Below, piece after piece: positions 51,152 through 59,298 of a DNA stretch of 64,000 nucleotides. Position 1 is the first letter of the stretch. Every line of letters starts with the position of its first letter. The notes under the pieces are model-generated. The model was not told the origin of the DNA, did not search any database, and saw nothing but the letters and a program-made list of their open reading frames with translations. The position numbers and the translations under genes are program-made. This DNA comes from Caribbeanibacter sp964518305 (GTDB taxonomy: Bacteria > Gemmatimonadota > Gemmatimonadetes > Palauibacterales > Palauibacteraceae): the NCBI GenBank assembly GCA_964518305.1, contig CAZFDK010000003.1, positions 47,306-111,305 on the forward strand. Direction: 5' to 3'.

Positions 51152-51553
51152 TCAGAAGATCGACATCGAGGACGTACTCAGGAGCTCGGCCACCCGAATC
51201 TCGATGAGCGACGCGTCGGCGGGGAGGAGCTCTTTCCGCAGCCGGTAGGCCTGCCGGCTGCCCACGAGCTCCAGGACGGCGGACACCTCACCCGGCATCC
51301 GGAGCTGGCTGCGACGCAGGTAGGTGGTGTCCGCGTCGTGCCCGGTGACCGAGATGCGACGCACCTGCGTCCCTTGGGAGAAGAGCCGAACGGTGGCGGT
51401 CAGGTAGTTGCCGTTCTGAACGAACACCGCCACGGAATCCGACTGTCGGTCGGCCACGGAGTCGGTCTCCGGCACCCCGCGGCCCGGAAGGCAGGCTACC
51501 GCCGCGGCGGCCAGGATCAGAAGGATGACGGAGACCGGAGCGTGGCGCTTCAT
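51152..51553 (-). CDS. small predicted lipoprotein
   Basis: A 133-residue protein from ATG 51553; a longer in-frame start at 51607 adds a Ser/Pro tail without a site. The signal sequence ends in a lipobox (LLILAAAAVAC, Cys near 21). The mature part is a probable small beta-sandwich with alternating strands (SVAVFVQNGNYLTATVRLFS, TQVRRISVTGHDADTTYLRR, PGEVSAVLELVGS). I recognise no family. It lies 155 bp upstream of the lon-like gene on the same strand and may belong to its transcript. Confidence 0.7.
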   Translation of the reverse strand: MKRHAPVSVILLILAAAAVACLPGRGVPETDSVADRQSDSVAVFVQNGNYLTATVRLFSQGTQVRRISVTGHDADTTYLRRSQLRMPGEVSAVLELVGSRQAYRLRKELLPADASLIEIRVAELLSTSSMSIF

Positions 51554-51665
51554 GGTGCTGGTGGACCGGGTGGATGGTGGAGGCGAGACGGGGACCGAGA
51601 CGGCCACCCGGCCGTCTACCCGTCAGCGGCCCGTCGGTGAGAACCGGTGGGCCGCACGAGGGCAG

Positions 51666-51863
51666 CTATTCCGTCTCGAGCTCCTCGTAGCCGCCGGTGG
51701 GCGGGCCCTGGTCGGTGCCCATCCGGTCCGTCTCGATCTCCCGGTACTCCTCACGACTGATTTCCTCCGCGCCCATCTCCTCGAGAGCCTGAATCTTCTC
51801 CTCGTCCGGGTTGTGGAGCATCAGGCAGTCTCCATCCGGTCCCTGAAAGTACTGCGCCTCCAC
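51666..51863 (-). CDS. small acidic protein, unknown
   Basis: A 65-residue protein starting at GTG 51863 with GGAGGT eight bases upstream. It is very acidic: 19 of 65 residues are Asp or Glu. It begins MEAQYFQGPDGDCLMLHN, followed by a helical DEEKIQALEEMGAEEISREE segment and a Gly/Pro-rich tail. No family is recognised. It is the first of a run of minus-strand genes ending at the GNAT gene and is divergent from dut. Confidence 0.6.
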   Translation of the reverse strand: MEAQYFQGPDGDCLMLHNPDEEKIQALEEMGAEEISREEYREIETDRMGTDQGPPTGGYEELETE

Positions 51864-51988
51864 TCGTGGACACCTCCGTGGAATCGTGGTCCCTCGCGTC
51901 GTCGCCGCGAGGTTGTCGCTCGACTGCGCGAACGTAAGATGAAGGTCGTTCGCCCGACGCCGAAAGGTTGCCGCCGCGAGGTGCCTCC

Positions 51989-52510
51989 GTGAGCAGCGAT
52001 GCAGACGCCGTGGTCTTCGAGAAGCTCCACGACGACGTCGAGGCCCCGGCCCGGGCCACGCGGGACTCGGCGGGCTACGACCTCAGGGCGTACCTCTCGG
52101 GGCGTCGCATTCGGATCTACCGCTCGCGCCCGGACCGGATGGGTGAAGAAGCGCCGGAGAAGGGAAGCGGGAGGGCGCGGATCGCCCTGGAGCCCGACGA
52201 CCGGGCGCTGGTCCCCACCGGGCTCAGGGCCCGGCTGCCGTCGGGATACGAGGCTCAGATCCGGATCCGCTCCTCGCTGGCGCTGGAGCGAGGGCTGATT
52301 CTGCCGAACGCCCCGGGAACGATCGACGCCGACTACCCGGACGAGTGGTTCGTGCTGATCCAGAACGCCTCGCCCCACCGTCAGGAGATCCAGCACGGGG
52401 AGCGGGTGGCCCAGGCCGTGCTTCAGCGCTACGAGACGCTGGACTGGGTGGAGGGACGGGTCGGAGTGAGCACCGACCGGGAGGGAGGGCTCGGGAGCAC
52501 CGGGAAGTGA
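51989..52510 (+). CDS. dut: deoxyuridine 5'-triphosphate nucleotidohydrolase (dUTPase)
   Basis: A 173-residue enzyme hydrolysing dUTP to dUMP, which keeps uracil out of DNA and supplies dTMP synthesis. GTG 51989 follows GAGGTGCC. All five trimeric dUTPase motifs are present: DSAGYDLRA (1), IRSSLALERG (2), NAPGTIDADYPDEWFVLI (3, with the catalytic Asp), GERVAQAVL (4) and GGLGSTG (5). It is longer than usual (about 150 residues) because of an arginine-rich, hydrophilic insert of about 25-30 residues between motifs 1 and 2 (RIRIYRSRPDRMGEEAPEKG). Confidence 0.94.
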   Translation: MSSDADAVVFEKLHDDVEAPARATRDSAGYDLRAYLSGRRIRIYRSRPDRMGEEAPEKGSGRARIALEPDDRALVPTGLRARLPSGYEAQIRIRSSLALERGLILPNAPGTIDADYPDEWFVLIQNASPHRQEIQHGERVAQAVLQRYETLDWVEGRVGVSTDREGGLGSTGK

Positions 52511-52526
52511 GCCCCCGGAGGCCGGC

Positions 52527-54650
52527 TCAGTCCCGGTAACGCTCCCGCACCGTTTGGATGCCCGCGGGCGTGCCGAGAAGAGTGATGCAGTCGCCTTCAC
52601 GGAGCACCGTGTCGGCGGTGGGCACCTCCACCTCCTCTCCGCGTCGGATCAGGGTGGGCAGCACCTCCGGCGGCATGTCCAGTTCGGTGATGGGACGATC
52701 CACCAGACGGCCCGTGTCCCGGCCGCGCTCCACGTGGAGGGCCACGATCCGCTCGTCCTTGAGCATGACCTCCTTCAGCTCGTGCTCGCCATCGGCCGCC
52801 AGCCAGTCCTCCAGGAACTGCTCGTCCTGAACGTGGTCGGCCAGCTTGGCCAGCATCCGGAGATGCTGTCGCGGGTCGGCCTCCGGGCTGACCAGGAAGA
52901 AGATCGCGTGCACGTGGGACTCTTCGTCCTCTCTCGCCTCCTCGTCGGGCGTCGACCCGTCCTGGCCGGACGCCGTGCTCTCCGGATCCTCCGCGCCCTC
53001 GATCTTCAGGCCCTCGCGGGAGCGGATCAGCAGGAGGTGAGGCTCGTCGACGCCGTCCAGACGGACATGGGGAAGGGCGGCCCCGTGGGAGACCGGCGTC
53101 ACGCCCAGCTGCGTCTCCTCCAGAAACGTCTCGGTGAGCTCGTCCGCGTCGGCGGGCAGGGTCCGCGAGAGCCGTTCGGAGGCCTTCCGGACCACGTCCT
53201 CGAAACTCGCCGCCCCCTCGATCTCAGCCACCTGTGCGCGACCGAGCATCTCGCCGTACGGATCCGCTTCGCGGAGTCCCTTCTCCCGCAGGATCTCCCG
53301 GAGCTCGTCCTCGAGTCCCTCGTGTCGCCGGTCTCCCAGCCGGTCGAACAGGTGATAGATGGCACCCGCCCGGGTGGCCTCCTCCTTCACGTAGATTCGG
53401 TACCAGACGACACCGACGATCACGAGTCCCGTGCTGAAGCCGATGGCCAGCCAGCCCATGGTGGAGATGAGCACCAGGGCGGCGAGGATTCCGACGATCT
53501 GGAGCCAGGGGTAGAACGGGGTCCGGTAGCCCGGGTCGTATTCCTCGATGCGGCTCTCCCGCATGACGATCACGGAGAGGCAGACCAGGGCGAAGACGAA
53601 GAGTTTGAAGGCGCTGGCGAGCTTTGCGATCTTCATCGGGTCGAAGACGATGATCACGAGGATCATCGTCGCGACGGTGACGACCACCGATCGGCCGGGG
53701 ATGCCCCGGCTGTTCACGCTCTGGAGGCCTCGCGGCAGGACGCGGTCCCGGCTCATGGCCAGCGGGTAGCGCGAGGCGCTCATGATTCCGGCGTTGGTGA
53801 CCGCGGTGAAGGAGAGGAGGGCGGCCCCGCTGACGGCGACCATGGCCCACTGTCCGCCGAGGTTGCGGGCGGCGTCGGCGACGGAGGTGAGGCTGCCCTG
53901 GAGCTCCCCCATCGGCACGACTCCGACGATGACCGCCGTGCCCACCCCATACACGAGCAGGGCGGTCACCAGCGACAGTATGACGCCCAGGGGCAGATTC
54001 TTCTCGGGCTCGCGCACTTCTTCGGCCACGCCAGCGATCTTCGTGAGTCCCGCGTAGCTCACGTAGACCAGGCCCGTGGTGGCCACGAGTGATTCGGCGC
54101 CCTCACCGAACAGGTCGTGGAAGTTAGCGGCCTCGATCCGGGGCACCCCCAGCGCCATGAAGCCGGCCAGCACCGCGAGCACGATGATCAGGAGGACGAT
54201 CTGCGTCCCCCCGGTGAGCTTGGCCCCGTACAGGTTGACCGCGCCGATCGCCACCGCCAGACCCACGGCCACGGGGACGATGTTCACGTGCGGCATGAAG
54301 AGGTCCAGGTACGCCCCCATTCCCACGAGGGCGAAGGAGACCTTGAGCAGGAGGGTGAGCCACGTCCCGATTCCCCCGATGGTTCCGGCGGCAGGACCCA
54401 GGCTCCGGTCCAGGAAGAAGTAGATGCCGCCGGAGCGCGGCATGGCGGTCATGAGCTCGACCTTGCTCAGGATCGCGGGCACCAGGGGAACCGCGGCCAG
54501 GAGATAGGCCAGGACCAGCGCCGGGCCGGCCTCCTCGGCAGCCAGGCCCGGGAGGATGAAGAAACCGGCGCTGAGGGTCGCCCCGGTAGCCAGGGCATAG
54601 ACGTCGAGCAGGCCGAGGCTCTTGTCGAGTGTCTCGCTATTCCCGCGCAT
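52527..54650 (-). CDS. APC-superfamily permease fused to PTS IIA-like and TrkA-C-like domains
   Basis: A 707-residue protein starting at ATG 54650. Residues about 10-430 are an amino acid/polyamine permease with 12 hydrophobic segments (e.g. ATGATLSAGFFILPGLAAEE, YVSYAGLTKIAGVAEEVREP, SRYPLAMSRDRVLPRGLQSV). A cytoplasmic region from about 460 follows. One part resembles the PTS EIIA(Ntr)-type fold (LSRTLPADADELTETFLEE, then VSHGAALPHVRLDGVDEPHL with the candidate phosphorylated His). A final segment resembles TrkA-C (RPITELDMPPEVLPTLIRRG, LREGDCITLLGTPAG). The fusion implies transport control by phosphotransfer or a bound ligand. The transported substrate is unknown. Confidence 0.88.
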   Translation of the reverse strand: MRGNSETLDKSLGLLDVYALATGATLSAGFFILPGLAAEEAGPALVLAYLLAAVPLVPAILSKVELMTAMPRSGGIYFFLDRSLGPAAGTIGGIGTWLTLLLKVSFALVGMGAYLDLFMPHVNIVPVAVGLAVAIGAVNLYGAKLTGGTQIVLLIIVLAVLAGFMALGVPRIEAANFHDLFGEGAESLVATTGLVYVSYAGLTKIAGVAEEVREPEKNLPLGVILSLVTALLVYGVGTAVIVGVVPMGELQGSLTSVADAARNLGGQWAMVAVSGAALLSFTAVTNAGIMSASRYPLAMSRDRVLPRGLQSVNSRGIPGRSVVVTVATMILVIIVFDPMKIAKLASAFKLFVFALVCLSVIVMRESRIEEYDPGYRTPFYPWLQIVGILAALVLISTMGWLAIGFSTGLVIVGVVWYRIYVKEEATRAGAIYHLFDRLGDRRHEGLEDELREILREKGLREADPYGEMLGRAQVAEIEGAASFEDVVRKASERLSRTLPADADELTETFLEETQLGVTPVSHGAALPHVRLDGVDEPHLLLIRSREGLKIEGAEDPESTASGQDGSTPDEEAREDEESHVHAIFFLVSPEADPRQHLRMLAKLADHVQDEQFLEDWLAADGEHELKEVMLKDERIVALHVERGRDTGRLVDRPITELDMPPEVLPTLIRRGEEVEVPTADTVLREGDCITLLGTPAGIQTVRERYRD

Positions 54651-54734
54651 CGGCCCCGCTCGTCGATCCTGGTCCTGAGAGAGTGGCTCGGCCGTGCCGC
54701 CGAGGTCCGATCGGACGTGCCGCGCGTCGTGCTG

Positions 54735-55946
54735 TCAGCCTCGGGCCGCGTGCGAAGGGACCTCACCCGCCAGGTCCCGATAGATCTCGGCGGTCTGCTG
54801 CACCACCACCTGTATCGAGAACCGTTCCACGGCCAGCTGTCGCCCGCGACGCCCCATGCGCCGCCGGAGCACGGGATCGCGCACCAGCCGTCCCAGCGCC
54901 TCGGCCAGGGCGTCCGGATCCCGTGGCGGCACCAGCAGACCGCTCTCTCCCGGCTCCACGGCGTCGCGACAGCCGGGAGCGTCGGTGGTGACGATGGCCC
55001 GGCCGCTGGCGGCGGCCTCCAGCAGCACCTTCGGCGCCCCCTCCCGATAGGAGGGAAGACAGACCACGTCCACCGAGCGCATCATCGCGGGCATCCGGTC
55101 GTGGGGGAGGCGACCCAGCCACTCGAGGCCCTGCTCGCTGTCCCAGGCCCGGAGCTGCTCCGTCTCGATGCTGGTGGGGTTGGTGGGATCGCTGTCGCCG
55201 ACGAGGAGGAAGAGGGCGTCGCGTCCCTCGGAGCGGAGCCGCCGGGCCGCCTCCACGAACTCCACGACGCCCTTCTGCCGCAGCATCCGCGCGGCCAGCA
55301 GGACCCGCACCGGGTCCTGCTCCTCGTGCGGCGGCCGGAACTTCTCCACGTCCACGCCGGCTCCCACGATGACCCGCGAGATCGAGCGGTCGGCGAGACC
55401 CCGGTCCACGAACTCGTCCCGGTCGGAGCCGTTCTCGAAGATCACGCGGCTCCCGTCGCCGCTGAGGGCCAGGCGATAGCCGAGGGCCGCCAGGGCGCGG
55501 AGGGTGCGGGCCTGAACGGAATCCGAGATGAAGGGATATTCCAGCCCGGCGATGGAGGAGACCACGCCCGGGACGTCCGCCAGGCGTGCGGCGATCCCGC
55601 CGTAGATCACCGGCTTCGGCGTGAAGTGGTGGACCAGGATGGGACCCCGCTCCCTGTACAGCTTCGAGAGCGCCAGGACGGTCTTCGACTCGGTCACGGG
55701 AGACATGCTGCTCCGCACCAGGGGCACGGAGTGGGTGGGGATGCCCGCGTTCCGGATCACCGAGTCGTCCTCATCGTCCGGGACCACCATCTCCACCTGC
55801 CACCCCCGGTCCCGGAGCCCAAGGGCGAGACCGCCCCGGTGGGTGAAGAACTTCTGGACTCCGTTCACCACCAGGAGCACCCTGCCCGGCACGGCCACCC
55901 GAGACTCCACCGCGGTGCTGACGGCTGCTCCGCTACGCGGCGACAT
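54735..55946 (-). CDS. GT4-family glycosyltransferase
   Basis: A 403-residue GT-B enzyme. Its ATG 55946 lies inside the end of rtcA, overlapping by 14 bp in another frame. Family motifs: RVLLVVNGVQKFFTHRGGLA (N-terminal donor-side Gly loop), GAGVDVEKFRPPHEEQDP (about residues 200-217), VRVLLAARMLRQKGVVEFVE, and the C-terminal donor site LPSYREGAPKVLLEAAASGR (about 300), then AIVTTDAPGCRDAVEPGESG. The TDAPGCRD form resembles PglA-type enzymes that add N-acetylhexosamines to undecaprenyl-linked sugars. The acceptor is unknown, and no polysaccharide cluster is adjacent. Confidence 0.9.
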   Translation of the reverse strand: MSPRSGAAVSTAVESRVAVPGRVLLVVNGVQKFFTHRGGLALGLRDRGWQVEMVVPDDEDDSVIRNAGIPTHSVPLVRSSMSPVTESKTVLALSKLYRERGPILVHHFTPKPVIYGGIAARLADVPGVVSSIAGLEYPFISDSVQARTLRALAALGYRLALSGDGSRVIFENGSDRDEFVDRGLADRSISRVIVGAGVDVEKFRPPHEEQDPVRVLLAARMLRQKGVVEFVEAARRLRSEGRDALFLLVGDSDPTNPTSIETEQLRAWDSEQGLEWLGRLPHDRMPAMMRSVDVVCLPSYREGAPKVLLEAAASGRAIVTTDAPGCRDAVEPGESGLLVPPRDPDALAEALGRLVRDPVLRRRMGRRGRQLAVERFSIQVVVQQTAEIYRDLAGEVPSHAARG

Positions 55947-56973
55947 CGCGGCCCCGGACCGAGATCTCCCACGTGTCCGTCTCCACGGCCTCGACCTCCG
56001 GATCGACGTCCAGGAAGGAGGCGACGACGTCGAGCACGGTACGAGTGTGCGAGCTCGGCTCCCTCGTTCGGTACCGGCCGCCGGCGCGGAGCGCCAGGGG
56101 CACGGGGAGCTGGTCGGCGAGGTGGGTCCACACGGGCACACCGGACTCCAGGTAGCGACGCACGCGCCGGGAAGCGCGGGACGCGACCTCCTCCGCCGGG
56201 AGACCCCGGCGCCCGTGCTCGGTGAAGATCTCGGTGACGGCCTCGGACTCGACCTCCACCACCAGCACATTGGCCGCCCCGGCCCGGCGCTCGCCGTGGT
56301 CGACCGCCTCCAGCCGGTCGTCGCGGACCTCCAGGGCCGCCCGGAGGGCGGACAGCTCGCGCTCGGCCACGTGATCCGGGAGGCCGACGATGTGGGAGCG
56401 GGCCCGCAGCTCCAGCAGCTCGCCGCGATCCCGGAGCCGGAGCGGCGCCGGGGGAGCCGGCGCCTCGACCCGGGCCAGGAGGCGCCCGCCGCCGCCGGGG
56501 AAGAAGCCGGCCCGGTCCAGCTCCACGCTGACCTCGGCCCCGGCGTCGCGGAGGAGGGGAAGCCACGCCCGCTCCAGAAACTCGTGCGGAGGGGCGGCCG
56601 GATTGTGCGTGCCGCCCTCTACCGTGATGCGGTAGGCACCGGCGCCACGGAGGAGGGGGGGGATCAGGGTCTGCAGGACCAGGGTCGCGCTGCCGGCGCC
56701 GCCGGTGTCGAAGCGGTACTCGCCGGGTCGAGGCGCCCGTGCCGGCCGGAAGGTGACGTCCCGGGAGCCCAGGTCGTCCCCCTCCACGTCGGCGTCGGTG
56801 AGCTCGGCGGCGGCCCGGACCGCGGTCCTGTGCTGACGCCGCAGGCCGGGGTTGGACCGGCCCGCTCGAACGCGTCCGATGCGAAAGGACCGCCCCGTCG
56901 CCATCGACAGGGAGAGCGCCGTCCTCAGCACCTGTCCGCCGCCTTCGCCTTCGGAACCGTCGAGTTCGATCAT
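55933..56973 (-). CDS. rtcA: RNA 3'-terminal phosphate cyclase
   Basis: A 346-residue ATP-dependent enzyme that converts an RNA 3'-phosphate to a 2',3'-cyclic phosphate. ATG 56973 is the start. Motifs in order: ELDGSEGEGGGQVLRTALSL (about residues 3-22), AGRSNPGLRRQHRTAVRA, GGTHNPAAPPHEFLERAWLP and FFPGGGGRLLARV. The nucleotidylated His is in VWTHLADQLPVPLALRAGG, and SSHTRTVLDVVASF follows. The usual partner RtcB ligase is absent from the window. The gene is instead coupled to a glycosyltransferase and is divergent from a gamma-glutamylcyclotransferase-like gene. The full length is normal. Confidence 0.95.
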   Translation of the reverse strand: MIELDGSEGEGGGQVLRTALSLSMATGRSFRIGRVRAGRSNPGLRRQHRTAVRAAAELTDADVEGDDLGSRDVTFRPARAPRPGEYRFDTGGAGSATLVLQTLIPPLLRGAGAYRITVEGGTHNPAAPPHEFLERAWLPLLRDAGAEVSVELDRAGFFPGGGGRLLARVEAPAPPAPLRLRDRGELLELRARSHIVGLPDHVAERELSALRAALEVRDDRLEAVDHGERRAGAANVLVVEVESEAVTEIFTEHGRRGLPAEEVASRASRRVRRYLESGVPVWTHLADQLPVPLALRAGGRYRTREPSSHTRTVLDVVASFLDVDPEVEAVETDTWEISVRGRDVAA

Positions 56974-57056
56974 CCCGATCCCACTACACCCGGGTCCGGC
57001 CTCCGGTCGCGGCTCCGTGCCGCCCGATCCGGCGTCCCGAGGCACGGAGACTCGCC

Positions 57057-57503
57057 GTGAGCGACGAGAAGGACGTACGCCATCTCTTCGTGTACGGAAC
57101 GCTCCGTCCCGGCGGGAACGCGCCTCCACGGGTACGGCGGACCCTGGAGGAGGGCGCCGAGCACCTCGGGGCGGCCCGGGTCCGGGGTCGGCTCCTGGTG
57201 GCGGGTGGCGGCAGCTACCCGGCCCTCGTTCGATCCGGCACCTCAGGCCGGGTTGCGGGCGACCTGTACCGCCTCCACGGGTCTCGGCGCGTCCTGGAGA
57301 CGCTGGACCGGTACGAGGGACGACGTCCGGACGGAACCGGTCTCTACCGTCGCGAGACGGTTCCCGTCCGTCTCCTGGAGCCGCCACGCGACGATGAAGG
57401 GCGGAGCACAGGCGACCGCCGGCTTCGGGCGTGGACGTACCTCTACAATCGTGAGACGACGGACCTGGACGAAGTGGAGGGCAACGACTGGTTCCGGCGG
57501 TGA
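57057..57503 (+). CDS. gamma-glutamylcyclotransferase-like (AIG2/GGCT-fold) protein
   Basis: A 148-residue protein from GTG 57057. It opens with the substrate-loop motif HLFVYGTLRPGGNAP (about residues 9-23), typical of the GGCT/AIG2 fold. The catalytic Glu is in LETLDRYEGRRPDG, followed by YRRETVPVRL and a YLYNRETTDLDEVEGNDWFR tail that resembles the C-terminus of related proteins. The fold releases 5-oxoproline from gamma-glutamyl amines, although many members have unknown substrates. It lies 21 bp before a convergent Rieske gene. Confidence 0.88.
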   Translation: MSDEKDVRHLFVYGTLRPGGNAPPRVRRTLEEGAEHLGAARVRGRLLVAGGGSYPALVRSGTSGRVAGDLYRLHGSRRVLETLDRYEGRRPDGTGLYRRETVPVRLLEPPRDDEGRSTGDRRLRAWTYLYNRETTDLDEVEGNDWFRR

Positions 57504-57524
57504 CCGGCGGCGGAGCGGGTGGTC

Positions 57525-57854
57525 TCACTCCTCCAGCTCGGCGTAGACCGTCCCGTCCTCCACGAACACGTCGTAGGTACCGACGCCGCACGGCGCGATG
57601 GGATCCAGCGACTCACCCGTGGTGACGTCGAAGGCCGCGTAGTGCCAGGGGCAGGTGATCGTGGTGCCCAGCAGGGTCCCCTCGCCCAGCGGACCGCCCT
57701 CGTGTGTGCACATGTTGTCGATGGCCCAGTAGTCGCCGTCGGCGTGGAAGACGGCGAAGTCGCGGTCTGCGGCCCGGACCGTGATCCCCTCTCCGTCCGG
57801 CACCTCGTCGGTGCGGCAGAGCTCCACGGTTCGGGCGGCGTCGGTGTCGCTCAC
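57525..57854 (-). CDS. Rieske [2Fe-2S] ferredoxin-like protein
   Basis: A 109-residue stand-alone Rieske domain. Both cluster-binding boxes are intact: CTHEGGPLGEG (C-x-H) at about residues 49-59 and CPWHYAAFD (C-x2-H) at about 69-77. The N-terminal strands ITVRAADRDFAVFHADGDYW match the NirD/ferredoxin-type small Rieske proteins, which carry electrons for oxygenases or act as subunits. No oxygenase is adjacent. ATG 57854 lies 143 bp from the next minus-strand gene upstream. Confidence 0.93.
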   Translation of the reverse strand: MSDTDAARTVELCRTDEVPDGEGITVRAADRDFAVFHADGDYWAIDNMCTHEGGPLGEGTLLGTTITCPWHYAAFDVTTGESLDPIAPCGVGTYDVFVEDGTVYAELEE

Positions 57855-57997
57855 GGTGCCTCCGGCGGCTCGGTCAGCGCTCGTCGAGCCGGGGGCTGAC
57901 GTACGCCCACGGCTGGATCCCGTCGGCCCCTATTAGAAGGGCCCGACCCGCCCGCGGGCAACGCTGTCACGAGCGCACGCGGCGAGGACCCGACCGC

Positions 57998-59062
57998 TCA
58001 GCCTCGGCCGGGGGCGTTCCCATCGCCGGCGTCCCGCTTCTTCCGGAGCTGGACCGTGAGCGCCCGTTCCTCGCCGCGACGGAGAACGCGGAGTCCCACC
58101 TCGTCGTCGGCGTCGCGGACGGCCCCGACGGCGTCGCCGACGTCCGAGACGTTCTCTCTGCCGACGGAGAGGAGGACGTCGCCTGCCTGCAGTCCGGCGC
58201 TGTCGGCGGGAGAGCCGTCGCGGACCGAGGCCACCAGGACTCCGCTCCGGTCTCCGAGGCCGAAGTAGTCGGCCAGCTGGGGCGTGAGCGGCTGTAGCCG
58301 GACGCCCAGGCGCGGTCCGTCGCCGCGGAGCACGGGAGCGGGCCGGACGTGGTGGACGCCGACGGAGTCGCCGGCCTCGTCCCACTCCGGCGCGAGACCC
58401 TCCAGCCGCTCGTCCATGTGCTCCATGCGGTCCCGGGCGTCCTCCCACTCCTCCCGGGCCCGCTCCATGCCTTCCCGGATCCGTGCCCGTGCCTCGGGCG
58501 GCAGCTCCCCGCGGACGGAACGGCCCGGTCCCCGGAAGAAGGCGTCGGGGCCCCGCCGCTCGCGGAGGGTCACCGAGAGCGTCGTACGGTTCTCCTCCCG
58601 GTACACCGCGGCCCGGACCTGCCGGCCGGCGGGCGTCTCACGAACCAGGCGACCGAGCTCCGCGGCGCTGTACACCGGCTCTCCGCGCCACTCCATCACC
58701 ACGTCTCCGGCCCGGAAACCGGCGCTGTCGGCGGGGCTTCCGTCGACGACCTCCCGAACCAGGGCGCCGCGCCGCTCCGGCAGGCCGAGCCGCTCCACGT
58801 CCTCCGCGGTGACGTCCTCGAGGATCACCCCGAGGTAGCTCTGTTGCGGCTGCCGGGGGGCGGGGGGAGCGGGCGGAGCCGCGTCCACGCGAGCGGACGG
58901 CGAGGGGGGCTCGGCCGGCGGCGCCACCGTGGCAGGTGCCGGCGGGGCTGGCTGCTCGTGCCCAGCCTCCTGCCGGGCGAGTGCCGCGGCGGAGGTGGCG
59001 GCAACGAGGAGGAGAGCCACGGAGAGGGAAAATGCGGTTCGGATGGACGCCGTGTGGTTCAT
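57998..59062 (-). CDS. exported double-PDZ protein without a protease domain
   Basis: A 354-residue secreted or periplasmic protein starting at ATG 59062. The signal peptide is about residues 1-29 (VALLLVAATSAAALA), followed by a Pro/Ala-rich spacer (about 30-72). PDZ1 (about 75-170) has YLGVILEDVTAEDVERLGLP and GSPADSAGFRAGDVVMEWRG. A charged helix (about 185-225, REGMERAREEWEDARDRMEH) links to PDZ2 (about 245-340: LGVRLQPLTPQLADYFGLGD, GSPADSAGLQAGDVLLSVGR). The trypsin-like or S1C/S41 catalytic part of typical PDZ proteases is missing, so it may be an adaptor for envelope proteins. Confidence 0.88.
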   Translation of the reverse strand: MNHTASIRTAFSLSVALLLVAATSAAALARQEAGHEQPAPPAPATVAPPAEPPSPSARVDAAPPAPPAPRQPQQSYLGVILEDVTAEDVERLGLPERRGALVREVVDGSPADSAGFRAGDVVMEWRGEPVYSAAELGRLVRETPAGRQVRAAVYREENRTTLSVTLRERRGPDAFFRGPGRSVRGELPPEARARIREGMERAREEWEDARDRMEHMDERLEGLAPEWDEAGDSVGVHHVRPAPVLRGDGPRLGVRLQPLTPQLADYFGLGDRSGVLVASVRDGSPADSAGLQAGDVLLSVGRENVSDVGDAVGAVRDADDEVGLRVLRRGEERALTVQLRKKRDAGDGNAPGRG

Positions 59063-59298
59063 GGTCGATGGCCGTGTCTCGCGTCGGAGATTCGGGGCGA
59101 GGTCGGTCCGGAGACCGTGATGGTCTCCTCACCCCGTGCTCATTGCGTGAGACAGCTCCGGCCTCGGTACCGTTGCCCGGAAGCTCGGCCCCGCCCGCCG
59201 TCGGCGACGGAGGCGGAATGTACAGGCGCACCGGGCGGCCGCATCTTCGGTGGCGACCCGCAGACGCGACGCACGATCCGAGAGGGCAGGGAGGACGC

